Part shown: positions 53,279 to 62,750 of the stretch, one piece after another
Numbering within the stretch: position 1 is the first letter of the stretch
How the letters are laid out: every line of letters starts with the position of its first letter
Source: Halopseudomonas pelagia
Lineage (GTDB): Bacteria; Pseudomonadota; Gammaproteobacteria; Pseudomonadales; Pseudomonadaceae
Length of the DNA stretch: 64,000 bases
Direction: 5' to 3'
Assembly: GCF_009497895.1 (NCBI RefSeq)
Contig: NZ_CP033116.1
Location: 2,852,001 to 2,916,000 of the forward strand
Notes under the pieces: model-generated
Databases searched by the model: none
What the model saw: only the letters and a program-made list of their open reading frames with translations
What the model was told of the DNA's origin: nothing
Program-made: the position numbers and the translations under genes

Positions 53279-54139
53279 ATCATGCACATCCATAAACCGG
53301 ACTGCCCATTCGCGGTTTTCTTCGAGCGTGGAATATTTGGTCGATAGCTCAGACGCAGTCAGGGTGCCCTCGGCAATGCCGCGCTGCGCGCGCAGGCAGT
53401 CGTAGGTGGCCTTGATTGCGGCGAAGTAGGCAGCGTGGCCATTTACCACAATGCGCACGCCATTGGCTGCCAGGCGCTCGCGATCGCGCAGCTCGGGGTT
53501 GTCGTAAGCGACCAGCATCAGTGGGATGGAAACATGCTGGCTGATCTGTTCCAGATGCTCGAAATCGCGGATACCCACCACACAGATGCCGTCGGCACCG
53601 GCAGCCTGATAAGCTTTGACCCGGGCAATGGTGTCCTCAATGCTCAGCTGACCCGCGTTGGTGCGGGCAAAAATCGACATCACCGGGTCAATACGCGCGT
53701 CCAAGGCAGCTTCTATCTTGCCGACGGCCTCTTCCAGGGAAATCAGATCGGTGGATTTGTGGCCGTATTTGGCTGGCAGCAGCGTGTCTTCGATCGTCAG
53801 CGCCGCCACCCCTGCCCGCTCAAGCTCGGTCACCGTGCGCATCACGTTCAAGGCATTGCCGTAGCCGTGGTCGGCATCGGCGATGATCGGCAGTCGCGCG
53901 ACCCGACCGATACGCGTGGCCTGCTCGGTGAACTCACTCAAGGTGATCAAAGCGAAATCCGGCGCCGCCAGCACCTGCAGTGACGCTACCGAGCCGCCGA
54001 GAATACCTACCTCGAAACCGATATCCGCAGCGATGCGTGCGGACATCGGGTCGAAAGTCGAAGCCGTGTAATAACAGCGATTACTGGCCATTAAGGCCCG
54101 CAAATCCTTGCGAAGATCATGTTGTGACGGCGTTGCCAT
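53276..54139 (-). CDS. Oxaloacetate decarboxylase (isocitrate lyase/PEP mutase superfamily)
   Basis: A 287-residue TIM-barrel enzyme nearly colinear with P. aeruginosa PA4872, an oxaloacetate decarboxylase that yields pyruvate and CO2. Shared segments include [40 protein letters not shown], the metal-binding [16 protein letters not shown] (about 88-103) and [15 protein letters not shown]. It lacks the catalytic cysteine motif of true isocitrate lyases. It is a single gene convergent with the Tct operon; a link to the imported carboxylate is possible but not shown. Confidence 0.92.
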   Translation of the reverse strand: MATPSQHDLRKDLRALMASNRCYYTASTFDPMSARIAADIGFEVGILGGSVASLQVLAAPDFALITLSEFTEQATRIGRVARLPIIADADHGYGNALNVMRTVTELERAGVAALTIEDTLLPAKYGHKSTDLISLEEAVGKIEAALDARIDPVMSIFARTNAGQLSIEDTIARVKAYQAAGADGICVVGIRDFEHLEQISQHVSIPLMLVAYDNPELRDRERLAANGVRIVVNGHAAYFAAIKATYDCLRAQRGIAEGTLTASELSTKYSTLEENREWAVRFMDVHD

Positions 54140-54265
54140 ACCTTTACTCCTGGGAACAGGTGGTCAGCTGACGGGAAAGTTGAAGTTCGAGATTACACCA
54201 ACTGGCTTGCTGGCAGCTGTCAACCAGGCTGATCAATTAGTAGCAGATGTTGTAATAACGGCAAT

Positions 54266-54301
54266 AAAAAACCCCGCCAGCTTGCACTGGCGGGGTTTTT
54301 T
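54266..54301 (-). terminator. Terminator of fusA
   Basis: CCCCGCCAG and CTGGCGGGG form a strong stem around CTTGCA with six A on the left and six T on the right. It lies 16 bp beyond the fusA stop and works in both directions, although only fusA reads into it from close by. Confidence 0.9.
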
Positions 54302-54316
54302 CACTGCAAGGACAAC

Positions 54317-56404
54317 TTAGGCCTTGGCAGCTTTCTTCTCTTTCTCTTTGGCAATTACAGTTTCAGCCACGTTCGCCGGGCAAGGCGCATAGTGAGCAAA
54401 CTCCATCGAGAACTGACCACGGCCTGAAGTCATGGTACGCAAGGTGCTGATGTAGCCGAACATTTCTGCCAGCGGAACATCGGCCTTGACGCGTACGCCA
54501 GTGGCGCTGATTTCCTGACCCAGGATGATGCCGCGACGACGGTTCAGGTCACCGATCACATCACCTACGTGATCTTCCGGCGCATAAACGTCAACCTTCA
54601 TCATTGGCTCCAGCAGCTGTGGACCCGCTTTTGGCATGGTTTGACGGAAGGCACCCTTGGCCGCGATTTCAAACGCGATGGCCGAGGAGTCAACGGCGTG
54701 GAAGCCACCGTCTTTCAGCTCGACTACAACGTCCAGTACAGGGAAGCCAGCCAGAGGACCGATGCCCATCATCGAGGCAAAGCCCTTCTCGATGGCCGGG
54801 AAGAATTCCTTGGGAACGTTGCCGCCAGTAACAGTGGACTTGAAGGTGAAGCCAGTGTTCGGCTCGCCGGGCTTGATGACGTAGTCGATCTTACCGTACT
54901 GACCGGAACCACCAGACTGCTTCTTGTGCGTGTAGCTGTCTTCCACATCCTTGGTGATAGTTTCGCGGTAGGCAACCTGTGGCTGACCAACCAGCAGATC
55001 AACACCGTAGGTGCGACGCAGGATGTCGACCTTGATGTCCAGGTGCAGTTCGCCCATGCCGCGCAGGATGGTTTCGCCGGAATCGATATCGGTTTCAACG
55101 CGGAAGGTAGGATCTTCAGCAACCATCTTGCCGATAGCAACGCCCATCTTCTCAGTGGAACCCTTGTCTTTCGGGGTAACCGAGATGGAGATAACGGGCT
55201 CAGGGAATACCATCGCTTCCAGAGTACAAGGGTGCTTGGGATCACACAGGGTGTGACCGGTCTGCACGTTCTTCATGCCGACGATGGCGATAATGTCGCC
55301 CGCGGTAGCGAAACTCAGTTCGTTACGCTCGTTGGCCTGCATCTCAACCATACGGCCGACACGCTCGGATTTGCCGGTAAACGAGTTGAGGATGGTGTCA
55401 CCCTTGCTCAAGGTACCGGAGTAGATACGAACGAAGGTCAGGGCGCCGAAACGGTCATCCATGATCTTGAACGCCAACGCGCGGAAGGGCTCTTCAGCGG
55501 AGACGATAGCGTATTCGCCATTGGCGTTGCCTTCTTCGTCGGTCAGCGGCTGCGGGTTAACTTCGTGTGGCGCAGGCAGGTAATCGACAACGGCGTCCAG
55601 CAATAGCTGCATGCCTTTGTTCTTGAACGCAGAACCACAGTAAGTCGGGAAGAATGCCAGTTCCAGAGTACCTTTACGAATGCAACGCTGAATGTCTTCA
55701 ATGGAAGCTTCTTCGCCTTCCATGTAGGCCATCAACAGCTCGTCGTCCATCTCCAGAGCGCCTTCGACCATACGGTCGCGGTAGGTCTCTACGTCGTCAA
55801 CCATATCGGCTGGTACGTCAGTGATGGTGTAATTCTCTGGCTGCCCGGTTTCGTCCCAGATGTAGGCTTTACGGGTCAGCAGATCGACAACGCCGGAGAA
55901 GGTGTCTTCACGGCCGATGGGCAGAGTCATGATCAGCGGCTTGGCGCCCAGTACTTTTTCGACCTGAGCGGTTACACGCAGGAAGTCGGCACCGATACGG
56001 TCCAGCTTGTTGACGAAGATCAGACGGGATACTTTCGAGTCGTTCGCGTAACGCCAGTTGGTTTCTGACTGGGGCTCAACACCGCCAGAACCACAGAATA
56101 CGCCGATGCCGCCGTCGAGTACTTTCAGCGAACGATAAACTTCTACGGTGAAGTCAACGTGACCGGGGGTGTCGATGACGTTGAAGCGGTGGCCTTTCCA
56201 GAAGCAGCTAACGGCCGCTGACTGAATGGTAATACCGCGCTCGGCTTCCTGTTCCATGAAGTCGGTGGTGGATTCGCCTTCGTGAACTTCGCCGAGTTTG
56301 TGAATACGCCCGGTCAGCTTGAGGATACGCTCGGTTGTGGTGGTCTTGCCAGCATCAACGTGGGCGAAGATACCGATGTTTCTGTAAAGATTAAGGTCAG
56401 TCAT
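54317..56404 (-). CDS. fusA: Elongation factor G, FusA2 type, outside the str operon
   Basis: A 695-residue translational GTPase that moves tRNAs and mRNA through the ribosome. The G domain shows [17 protein letters not shown] [15 protein letters not shown] (G1, about 14-28), [12 protein letters not shown] (G3) and [12 protein letters not shown] (G4); domains II-V follow, with the domain IV tip region ([18 protein letters not shown]). The start [19 protein letters not shown] and [20 protein letters not shown] mark the EF-G2 subtype found in vibrios and some pseudomonads beside the str-operon copy. Here no rpsL, rpsG or tuf is adjacent, which supports a second copy. Confidence 0.94.
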   Translation of the reverse strand: MTDLNLYRNIGIFAHVDAGKTTTTERILKLTGRIHKLGEVHEGESTTDFMEQEAERGITIQSAAVSCFWKGHRFNVIDTPGHVDFTVEVYRSLKVLDGGIGVFCGSGGVEPQSETNWRYANDSKVSRLIFVNKLDRIGADFLRVTAQVEKVLGAKPLIMTLPIGREDTFSGVVDLLTRKAYIWDETGQPENYTITDVPADMVDDVETYRDRMVEGALEMDDELLMAYMEGEEASIEDIQRCIRKGTLELAFFPTYCGSAFKNKGMQLLLDAVVDYLPAPHEVNPQPLTDEEGNANGEYAIVSAEEPFRALAFKIMDDRFGALTFVRIYSGTLSKGDTILNSFTGKSERVGRMVEMQANERNELSFATAGDIIAIVGMKNVQTGHTLCDPKHPCTLEAMVFPEPVISISVTPKDKGSTEKMGVAIGKMVAEDPTFRVETDIDSGETILRGMGELHLDIKVDILRRTYGVDLLVGQPQVAYRETITKDVEDSYTHKKQSGGSGQYGKIDYVIKPGEPNTGFTFKSTVTGGNVPKEFFPAIEKGFASMMGIGPLAGFPVLDVVVELKDGGFHAVDSSAIAFEIAAKGAFRQTMPKAGPQLLEPMMKVDVYAPEDHVGDVIGDLNRRRGIILGQEISATGVRVKADVPLAEMFGYISTLRTMTSGRGQFSMEFAHYAPCPANVAETVIAKEKEKKAAKA

Positions 56405-56615
56405 AGCGCTCTCTGCATAAGCCGGGTTGGAAATAGGCCGCTACTATACAGGATTGTGGCTGGATTTGGCCAAAGAATAAGCAGCGAAAATGGCCAGCAT
56501 CGCCGGATAATGTTGCGCCTGCAGCAGTTACTGGTACTGCGGTGCCTTCGCTAACTGGTATAAAGCCCATCTGGCCGCATAAATACGGCAAACAGCAGCC
56601 TTCTCAGGAGCTCCA

Positions 56616-57407
56616 GTGTCCGATCCAGATCTGCCCGCACCCTGCCCTGCTCATGCTGCCAATCCGCTGACCGAGATCTACCGCGACCAATGGTTGCTGG
56701 CGGTTCACAAGCCCGCAGGCCTGCTGGTACACCGCAGCCCGATCGACCGGCATGAAACCGAGTTTGCGCTGCAGTACGCGCGGGCATTGAATGGCGGAGA
56801 GCATGTCTACCCCGTACATCGGCTGGACCGGCCCACCTCAGGCCTACTGGTCTTTGCCCGCGACCCAGGCACGGCGAGCATCCTCGGCAAAGCGCTGATG
56901 GCCGGTGAAGTGCGCAAGACCTACCTGGCGATGGTGCGCGGCTGGCCGCAAGAAGAAGGTGTGATTGACCACCCGCTGCGCGAACACCCGACGGACAAGC
57001 GCTGCAAGGATGAGCCGCAGCCGATTCGCGAGGCGCTTACCCATTACCACCGGCTGGCGACCACGGAAATTCCGGTGGCGATAGAGGGCTACCCGGTCAG
57101 CCGCTACAGCCTGGTCGCCTTGCACCCGGCAACCGGGCGCAAACACCAATTGCGTCGGCATATGCAGCACATCAGCCACCCTATTATTGGCGACACCAAT
57201 TATGGGCGGACCAAACACAATCATTATTTTGCTCTGCGGTTTGACCAAGGCCGGTTGATGCTGGCCGCCACAGCCATGGCCTTTACCCACCCGGTTACGG
57301 GCGAGGCTCTGGAACTGCGGGCAAAACCGGAGGTCAGTTTTATGCGCGTTCTGTCAGCTTTTGACGATGCCGACCTGACAAGCGCAAAACTGGATTTTGT
57401 ACTGTAG
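56616..57407 (+). CDS. truC: tRNA pseudouridine(65) synthase TruC
   Basis: A 263-residue RluA-family synthase that makes pseudouridine 65 in tRNA. The catalytic motif is VHRLDRPTSGLLVF (about 68-81, catalytic Asp in HRLD), with PAGLLVHRSPIDRHE (about 32-46) and the conserved ATGRKHQLRRHMQHISHPIIGD (split as ATGRKHQLRRHM and HISHPIIGDTNYG). The length and the HRSPID segment fit TruC rather than RluA, RluC or RluD. It is divergent from fusA, both being translation genes. Confidence 0.92.
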   Translation: MSDPDLPAPCPAHAANPLTEIYRDQWLLAVHKPAGLLVHRSPIDRHETEFALQYARALNGGEHVYPVHRLDRPTSGLLVFARDPGTASILGKALMAGEVRKTYLAMVRGWPQEEGVIDHPLREHPTDKRCKDEPQPIREALTHYHRLATTEIPVAIEGYPVSRYSLVALHPATGRKHQLRRHMQHISHPIIGDTNYGRTKHNHYFALRFDQGRLMLAATAMAFTHPVTGEALELRAKPEVSFMRVLSAFDDADLTSAKLDFVL

Positions 57408-57458
57408 AGGGGATTACTCTGGCAGTGCGGAACAATAAGAAGATAACAAGGAGATGCT

Positions 57459-57653
57459 ATGAAACCACTCGGGATCGTATTACTGGTAGTAGGTGTGTTG
57501 CTGTTGGTGTTTGGCTTTCAGTCGTCCCAGTCACTGGGTGACCAGGTAACTGAAACCTTCACTGGTCGTTTTACTGACGGGACCATGTTCATGATCATTG
57601 GCGGTGCTGCCGCCCTTGCCGCTGGCGCGTTCATGACCTTTGTTCGCAAGTAA
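57459..57653 (+). CDS. DUF3185 family small membrane protein
   Basis: A 64-residue inner-membrane protein with two helices (GIVLLVVGVLLLVFGF at 5-20 and FMIIGGAAALAAGAFMTFV at 44-62) separated by the DUF3185 segment SSQSLGDQVTETFTGRFTDG. Function unknown. AAGGAG lies 7 bases before the ATG. Single gene after truC and followed by a strong hairpin. Confidence 0.85.
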   Translation: MKPLGIVLLVVGVLLLVFGFQSSQSLGDQVTETFTGRFTDGTMFMIIGGAAALAAGAFMTFVRK

Positions 57654-57673
57654 ACTGTCATCGCTGATTGACG

Positions 57674-57703
57674 CAGCGCCGGGCAGTCTAATGCCCGGCG
57701 CTG
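57674..57703. terminator. Stem-loop terminator between DUF3185 and the secreted protein gene
   Basis: CAGCGCCGGGCA and TGCCCGGCGCTG (57674-57685 and 57692-57703) are perfectly complementary around GTCTAA. The element lies between two convergent genes. T-rich stretches are short, so termination may be partial. Confidence 0.6.
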
Positions 57704-57711
57704 AATTCGAA

Positions 57712-58047
57712 TCAGTCTCCTGGATAAGTAGTGTTATCCGGTCCGTCATCCTGCCCCGTCTCGAAATCACTCCCGTCGGCATTAGTCCGTTTCTCCTGCC
57801 CCGTGCGGTGCACGGTGGAGTCATTGCTGTAACCACCATCATTATTACTACTCGGGCTGGTGCGCGGAGTGCTACGCATTGAGCTCCCGGTACTGGCCGC
57901 TGTGCCCTGCTGCCCCGTAGGCTGCCCTGCTGAAGGACGTGGGCTGTTGGAGCCTGCTGCGGGATTGTCGGCGGCCAGCACCGCTGGTGTGGCGACAGCC
58001 AGCGTGGCGGACATGAGAATTGAAGGTAATAATCGAATGCGCTTCAT
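57712..58047 (-). CDS. Hypothetical secreted low-complexity protein
   Basis: A 111-residue protein with a signal peptide (MKRIRLLPSILMSATLAVAT, cleavage after AVLA) and a mature part rich in Ser, Gly, Asn, Thr and Pro without predicted secondary structure. I recognise no domain. The reading is supported by the signal peptide and the codon position within a clean gap between a hairpin and a divergent gene. It may be a disordered periplasmic protein. An in-frame overprint on the other strand is less likely. Confidence 0.6.
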   Translation of the reverse strand: MKRIRLLPSILMSATLAVATPAVLAADNPAAGSNSPRPSAGQPTGQQGTAASTGSSMRSTPRTSPSSNNDGGYSNDSTVHRTGQEKRTNADGSDFETGQDDGPDNTTYPGD

Positions 58048-58148
58048 TATGTGCTCCCTGGAGTAATATCAGCTTGTAGCTTGTCTTATACCTGCCTGGT
58101 AATAGTTCTGATAAATAGCCCGCCACAAAGTTCATACAGGAAGACCTC

Positions 58149-58754
58149 ATGACCATCAGCATTGGCATCTATGTATTCGATCAAGTGGAAGTACTCGATT
58201 TTGCCGGGCCCTATGAGGTATTCACTACCGCTACCCGCGTAGCCAAGGCGAGCCAGGGCGAAAATTCCCGGGTGTTCGAAGTATTTACCATCAGCCGCGA
58301 CGGCAAACCCATCAAAGCGAGGGCTGGACTGGTAGTGCAACCGGATTACAGCTTTGACAATCAGCCACTGATTGATGTGCTGCTGATTCCCGGCGGCGTG
58401 GTCTCAGCCGAGTTGGCGCGCCCGAAGGTGATCAAATGGATTCAGCGTACCAACGCCGGTACCCAGTTGACGGCGTCGGTGTGTACCGGTTCCATGCTGT
58501 TGGGCAAGGCTGGCTTGCTGGACGGGCTTAGTGCTACCACCCACTGGGAAGACACCGCGGAACTGCAGAGCATGTTCACCAACGTCAAGGTGGTCACGGG
58601 TGTACGCTGGGTGGACCAGGATGCAATAGTGACCTCTGCCGGCATCTCCGCCGGCATCGACATGAGTTTGCACCTGGTAGAGCGGCTGGCGAGTCGCGAA
58701 CTGGCCGAACTGACCGCACGACAGATGGAGTTTGATTGGACAGAGAATCACTGA
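58149..58754 (+). CDS. DJ-1/PfpI family protein
   Basis: A 201-residue protein of the class I glutamine amidotransferase-like superfamily. Features: the early acidic residue region FDQVEVLDFAGPYEVFT (9-25), the strand LIPGGVVSA, and the nucleophile elbow SVCTGSMLLGKAGLLDG (about 115-131) with the reactive Cys; GLSATTHWED provides the histidine. This places it near isonitrile hydratase (InhA) and the sensor domain of GATase-type AraC regulators, but without a DNA-binding domain. Cytoplasmic; substrate unknown. Confidence 0.9.
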   Translation: MTISIGIYVFDQVEVLDFAGPYEVFTTATRVAKASQGENSRVFEVFTISRDGKPIKARAGLVVQPDYSFDNQPLIDVLLIPGGVVSAELARPKVIKWIQRTNAGTQLTASVCTGSMLLGKAGLLDGLSATTHWEDTAELQSMFTNVKVVTGVRWVDQDAIVTSAGISAGIDMSLHLVERLASRELAELTARQMEFDWTENH

Positions 58755-58829
58755 GGCGGCATCATTCCGCGCCTTGCTGATCAACCACGTGAAATCAACA
58801 TTCAACTGTAATTCAAACAAGGCCTCGTT

Positions 58830-59168
58830 ATGACATTGCCCCACTGCCCCGAATGCAACTCGGAATTTACCTATGAGGACGGCGAGATGTTCGTCTGCCC
58901 GGAATGCGCCAACGAGTGGGCAAAATCTGGCGAGGCTGAAACCACCGGTGACGCCAAGGTGGTAACGGACGCCAATGGCAATTCGTTGCAGGACGGCGAC
59001 AGCGTCACCGTGATCAAGGATCTGAAAGTCAAAGGCTCGTCTTTGGTGGTCAAGGTTGGCACCAAGGTCAAAAGCATCCGCCTGGTGGATGGCGACCATG
59101 ACATCGATTGCAAGATCGATGGCATCGGGGCAATGAAGCTCAAATCGGAATTCGTCAAGAAATCCTGA
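58830..59168 (+). CDS. yjdM: Zinc-ribbon protein YjdM (PhnA-like)
   Basis: A 112-residue protein with an N-terminal zinc ribbon ([10 protein letters not shown] and CPECANEW, four Cys at about 6-29) and a C-terminal PhnA domain ([20 protein letters not shown] and [20 protein letters not shown]). The family was once called PhnA but has no established function in phosphonate use. Single gene, convergent with the DUF3429 gene with only 6 bp between the stops. Confidence 0.93.
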   Translation: MTLPHCPECNSEFTYEDGEMFVCPECANEWAKSGEAETTGDAKVVTDANGNSLQDGDSVTVIKDLKVKGSSLVVKVGTKVKSIRLVDGDHDIDCKIDGIGAMKLKSEFVKKS

Positions 59169-59174
59169 ACCCGC

Positions 59175-59639
59175 TCAGTGCTCGATCCAGGTGGCCACCC
59201 AGGCCACCGCCAGCGAGAGCACTACGACAATACTGAGCGGTTTGCGCAATGCCGGATACCAGACCGGCGCCAGACCGTGGTTTACCGCCCACAGATCAGC
59301 GAAATACAGACAGGCAAAGGCCAGAAAAAATACTGGCAAGCCCAGATTGATCGGCAGACTGAGTGCAAACCAACCCAGCAATGGCGGAATAACCGACAAG
59401 CCCAGCTGTATCGGCGCCTTGTCACTCGACTCATCGGCGCGCATGGCCAGCCCCCAGTGGATGGCGCCCATAAATGCCAGAATCACCGCGGCGTAGCTCA
59501 GCAGTTCTTCCATCACGCGTCCACGCCAGGCATCGGGTATTACCCACAAGCCCAGAGCGCCGCCAACAAAGGGCACCAATCCTGCAATGCCAAGACCCAC
59601 AGCCAGAGGGGGTGGTCGAATTGCGCTGAAAGGATGCAT
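59175..59639 (-). CDS. DUF3429 family inner-membrane protein
   Basis: A 154-residue protein with five predicted helices: LGIAGLVPFVGGALGLWV, then LLSYAAVILAFMGAIHWGLA with the conserved GAIHWGLA motif of DUF3429, and a C-terminal helix. Function unknown; DUF3429 is found widely in proteobacteria. It starts at ATG 59639 with GGAGTT-like sequence close by. Confidence 0.85.
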   Translation of the reverse strand: MHPFSAIRPPPLAVGLGIAGLVPFVGGALGLWVIPDAWRGRVMEELLSYAAVILAFMGAIHWGLAMRADESSDKAPIQLGLSVIPPLLGWFALSLPINLGLPVFFLAFACLYFADLWAVNHGLAPVWYPALRKPLSIVVVLSLAVAWVATWIEH

Positions 59640-59757
59640 GGAAACTCCGTGACTGTCAGGGTAAAAAAGCGTTAATCAGGGCTACCGGCGATGTCAGTAT
59701 AGCCACAGCCAGTCTGGCACGGTCATTATAGGCGTACTGATGCGCCCGACAAACCAG

Positions 59758-61782
59758 CTATTCCAGCAATACCCCCGCTCTGGCTGGGCGTTTGCGCGGC
59801 AGTTGCCGGATCAGGGTCTGCAGATGACCGCGTAATCGAACCTGCTGTTGACGATCAGGCAATTCAGCGCCCAGCACATACATCTGCTCGACATACTCGT
59901 CAAAGAATGCGGCCAAGGCTGTACGCTGGTTGGGCAAGGCGATTTCCAGACGCGCCTGCCAGGCACGCGGGCCTTCGCCACGTTGGGCATTCAGCCCCAG
60001 ACGTAACAACCTGCGATCCAGTAACTGCCAGGCACGCTGACGCGGGTCGCGATGCATCCGGCCCGGCCGCAAGGTCCAGAGCGCCAGCGGAATCATCACC
60101 AGCGCTGCCGCAAGCAGAAGAATAACGCCAACACGCTGCCAGTCAGTGGTACCCAGCCAGCGCTGGAAGAATGCCATCTGCCGCTCGCTTTCAAAGCCGA
60201 GCACGCGCAGCTGCCATTGGTAGTTCACATCATCCCATCCCAGGCGCAATGCATTGATCCAACTGATGTTGCGATAGCGCGCCGAAGACATCAACGAGTC
60301 TTCAAGAAAGCTGCCCTCTTCCTGCATGGCGGCCTGCAAGCCGCGTTCGATGCGCTCCGGTGCCACCTGAAAGGTCGGATCCACCGAGACCCAACCCTGT
60401 CCCGGCAACCAGGCTTCGACCCAGGCATGGGCATCGAACTGATGCACCAGTACATAGTTGCCGCGCGGGTTCAACTCGCCACCCTGGTACCCCGCCACCA
60501 CGCGAGAAGGAATACCGGCGGCGCGCAGCACAAAGGTCATGGCGCCGGCAAAGTGCGCGCAGAAGCCACGCTGACTATCAAACAGAAACTCATCATTACT
60601 GTGCTCACCCAGAGTCGGCGGACGCAGGGTGTAATGGAAAGGCTCACGGTTGAAATGCTGCAGCAGCGCCTGAACCAGATCGCTATCGTTCGGGTATTCC
60701 GCGCGCAGTTCCGCAGCCCAGGCACGGCTACGCGGGTCAAAGCCTTCGGGTAGCCCGGTATATAGCCTGAACTGCAGCGGATCCAGTTCGCTGGGTTGCA
60801 TCAGGCTGTCAGGATAGGAAACCGCCGTATAGCTGGTGGTCTGGCTCACTGGGCGCTTGGACTGCAGCATGAAGTCGCGCGTGAGCCACAAGTCTTCATC
60901 TTCGGTAGTCGCGCCGCGCAAGCTGAAAACCCAGGGCTGTTGGGTGGCTCGGGTCATGACCTGATACTCGACCGCCTCACCCTGCTGGGTCCATTCGCCA
61001 GCGCCGCCATTGGATGCCAGGCTGGAATGGCTCCAGCGCCGGCCATCGAAGTTGCTCAACGTCAGCGCGCGCCAGTAAAGATCGCTGTGGGCTGGGATGT
61101 CCCCGCTAAAACTGGCCCGGAAGGCCAACTCGCCGGAGCGTGCCAGGTTGGCGATATCCGCCGGGGCCATGCTCTCTGCCAACCCGGTCGCGGCATTCTG
61201 GCCGGGCGCGTTGACCGACCACAGCGGCCCGATGCGCGGAAACAGCAGGAACAGCACCAGCATCAGCGGCACCGCTTGCATAAGCAGTACGCTACCGGTT
61301 TTGAATGCACGAGCCGGATCATTGCGCCCCGGCGTCTGATGCAAACCGACCAGCGCCGCAACCAGCACCAGCAGGGAAAAACACTGATAGAGCGCGAGCA
61401 CGATGCTCTGGTCGAACAGAAAAGCGGTCGCGACGATAAAAAAGCCCAGGTAGATCACGACCATGGCGTCACGCGGGTTGCGCATTTCCAATAGCTTGAG
61501 CATGAACAGCAGTAGCAGCAGCATTACCGCCGCATCAAGACCAATCAACGTGCCCTGGGAGGTGAATACGCCCAATACCGTCAGGCCAATGGCTGCGGCT
61601 TTAAATATCGTGCCCGGGTAGCGCCAGCGCATGCGCTGAATCTGTACGCGCCATAGCGCGCAGCTAAGCCACAGGACCGCGACCCAGATCGGCAGCCGCG
61701 GCAGTTGTGGCAGCAACACCACAATCTGCGCTATCAACAGCCAGGCCAGGCTGTTGCGCGGAATCAGTGCGTTCGCGCTCAT
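59758..61782 (-). CDS. TgpA-like transglutaminase (DUF3488/transglutaminase core/DUF4129)
   Basis: A 674-residue inner-membrane protein: seven N-terminal helices (about 10-200, DUF3488), a periplasmic transglutaminase core with Cys in QRGFCAHFAGAMTFVLRAAG, His in FDAHAWVEAWLPG and Asp in VDPTFQVAPE, one further helix (about 540-560) and a C-terminal cytoplasmic DUF4129-type tail. TgpA is essential in P. aeruginosa, though its substrate is not established. I start at ATG 61782, which overlaps the DUF58 stop (ATGA). Last gene of the MoxR-DUF58-TgpA operon. Confidence 0.92.
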   Translation of the reverse strand: MSANALIPRNSLAWLLIAQIVVLLPQLPRLPIWVAVLWLSCALWRVQIQRMRWRYPGTIFKAAAIGLTVLGVFTSQGTLIGLDAAVMLLLLLFMLKLLEMRNPRDAMVVIYLGFFIVATAFLFDQSIVLALYQCFSLLVLVAALVGLHQTPGRNDPARAFKTGSVLLMQAVPLMLVLFLLFPRIGPLWSVNAPGQNAATGLAESMAPADIANLARSGELAFRASFSGDIPAHSDLYWRALTLSNFDGRRWSHSSLASNGGAGEWTQQGEAVEYQVMTRATQQPWVFSLRGATTEDEDLWLTRDFMLQSKRPVSQTTSYTAVSYPDSLMQPSELDPLQFRLYTGLPEGFDPRSRAWAAELRAEYPNDSDLVQALLQHFNREPFHYTLRPPTLGEHSNDEFLFDSQRGFCAHFAGAMTFVLRAAGIPSRVVAGYQGGELNPRGNYVLVHQFDAHAWVEAWLPGQGWVSVDPTFQVAPERIERGLQAAMQEEGSFLEDSLMSSARYRNISWINALRLGWDDVNYQWQLRVLGFESERQMAFFQRWLGTTDWQRVGVILLLAAALVMIPLALWTLRPGRMHRDPRQRAWQLLDRRLLRLGLNAQRGEGPRAWQARLEIALPNQRTALAAFFDEYVEQMYVLGAELPDRQQQVRLRGHLQTLIRQLPRKRPARAGVLLE

Positions 61783-62750
61783 GCTGGCCTGCCGTACAGC
61801 GCCAGTGCGCGCAGGCATTGATCCCGCTGCTGCTCACCGACTGCCGGGCCGAAGCTGGTGCCGCCAATCACCAATCCATAGGGCCGCGACTGTTGCTCAA
61901 GCTGCATCACCCATCCACACAGGTAGCTCAGACGCTGCTCCAGGTCAGCTCCCGGCGTCTGCTCCAGATCCAGCCACAGGGTGTCCTGGACCGGTTCGGC
62001 AAAAACTTTACTGTGCAGGCCCTGACCGCGGGAATAGGCGCGCCAGTCCAGACGCCTGCGTGAATCGCCCGGCTGGTAATTGCGCAGCCCTTGAAAGTCA
62101 TCCACACCCTCACCCAACGGCTGGTCGCCCTCCTCGGCACCCGCTCGGCGTCTCGGCGGTAGCGGCACACTTAACGGCTTGGGGTAGACCAGCACTTTCC
62201 AATCCAGATCCACCAGGCTCCAGGCAACAAACCAGCCCAGCGGATAGCGGGTTTCTATCCTCAGGCGCCCAGGGCTGAACCAGCCCCGCTGCTGCGTGGG
62301 GTGATAGAGATCCACGCGAGTGTCGCTGTCCTTGCCCACATCCAGCCTTTGCGGCTGGGTCTGCGGCCAACCGAGGGTCAGCGCCTGGTGTTCATGGCGC
62401 GGAGCCAACAGGCGAATATGCAGAGGCGCAGCTTCGCCGGCGAATACCGCGTGGCTGCCGGACGCATGCAGTTCCAGGCTAGCGAGGTTGCGATAGGTGT
62501 GATGCAGAGATACCCAGAACAGACTTCCCAGCAGGAAGGTCACTGCGTAAACCAGGCTGTTCTGATAGTTTATCGCGCCGATCAGCATCACGCCGAGTAA
62601 AAGCAGCAGCGCCAGGCCGGCGCGGCTAGGAATGATGAAGATCTGTCGGTGATTCAGGCGCACCTGGCTCGCCGCCGGGATCCGGCGTTTGAGCCAGCGC
62701 TGAAACAGGCCGGAGGCGCGACCGCCTGCTTGCACGCCGGACGGCCTCAT
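61779..62750 (-). CDS. DUF58 domain protein
   Basis: A 323-residue protein with two helices near the N-terminus (about 43-85) and a C-terminal DUF58 domain with the signature LRNYQPGDSRRRLDWRAYSR (about 227-246), a vWA-like partner of MoxR ATPases. It is translationally coupled at both ends: TGATG overlap with moxR upstream and ATGA with tgpA downstream. By family knowledge it probably links the MoxR chaperone to the transglutaminase or to envelope proteins. Confidence 0.9.
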   Translation of the reverse strand: MRPSGVQAGGRASGLFQRWLKRRIPAASQVRLNHRQIFIIPSRAGLALLLLLGVMLIGAINYQNSLVYAVTFLLGSLFWVSLHHTYRNLASLELHASGSHAVFAGEAAPLHIRLLAPRHEHQALTLGWPQTQPQRLDVGKDSDTRVDLYHPTQQRGWFSPGRLRIETRYPLGWFVAWSLVDLDWKVLVYPKPLSVPLPPRRRAGAEEGDQPLGEGVDDFQGLRNYQPGDSRRRLDWRAYSRGQGLHSKVFAEPVQDTLWLDLEQTPGADLEQRLSYLCGWVMQLEQQSRPYGLVIGGTSFGPAVGEQQRDQCLRALALYGRPA

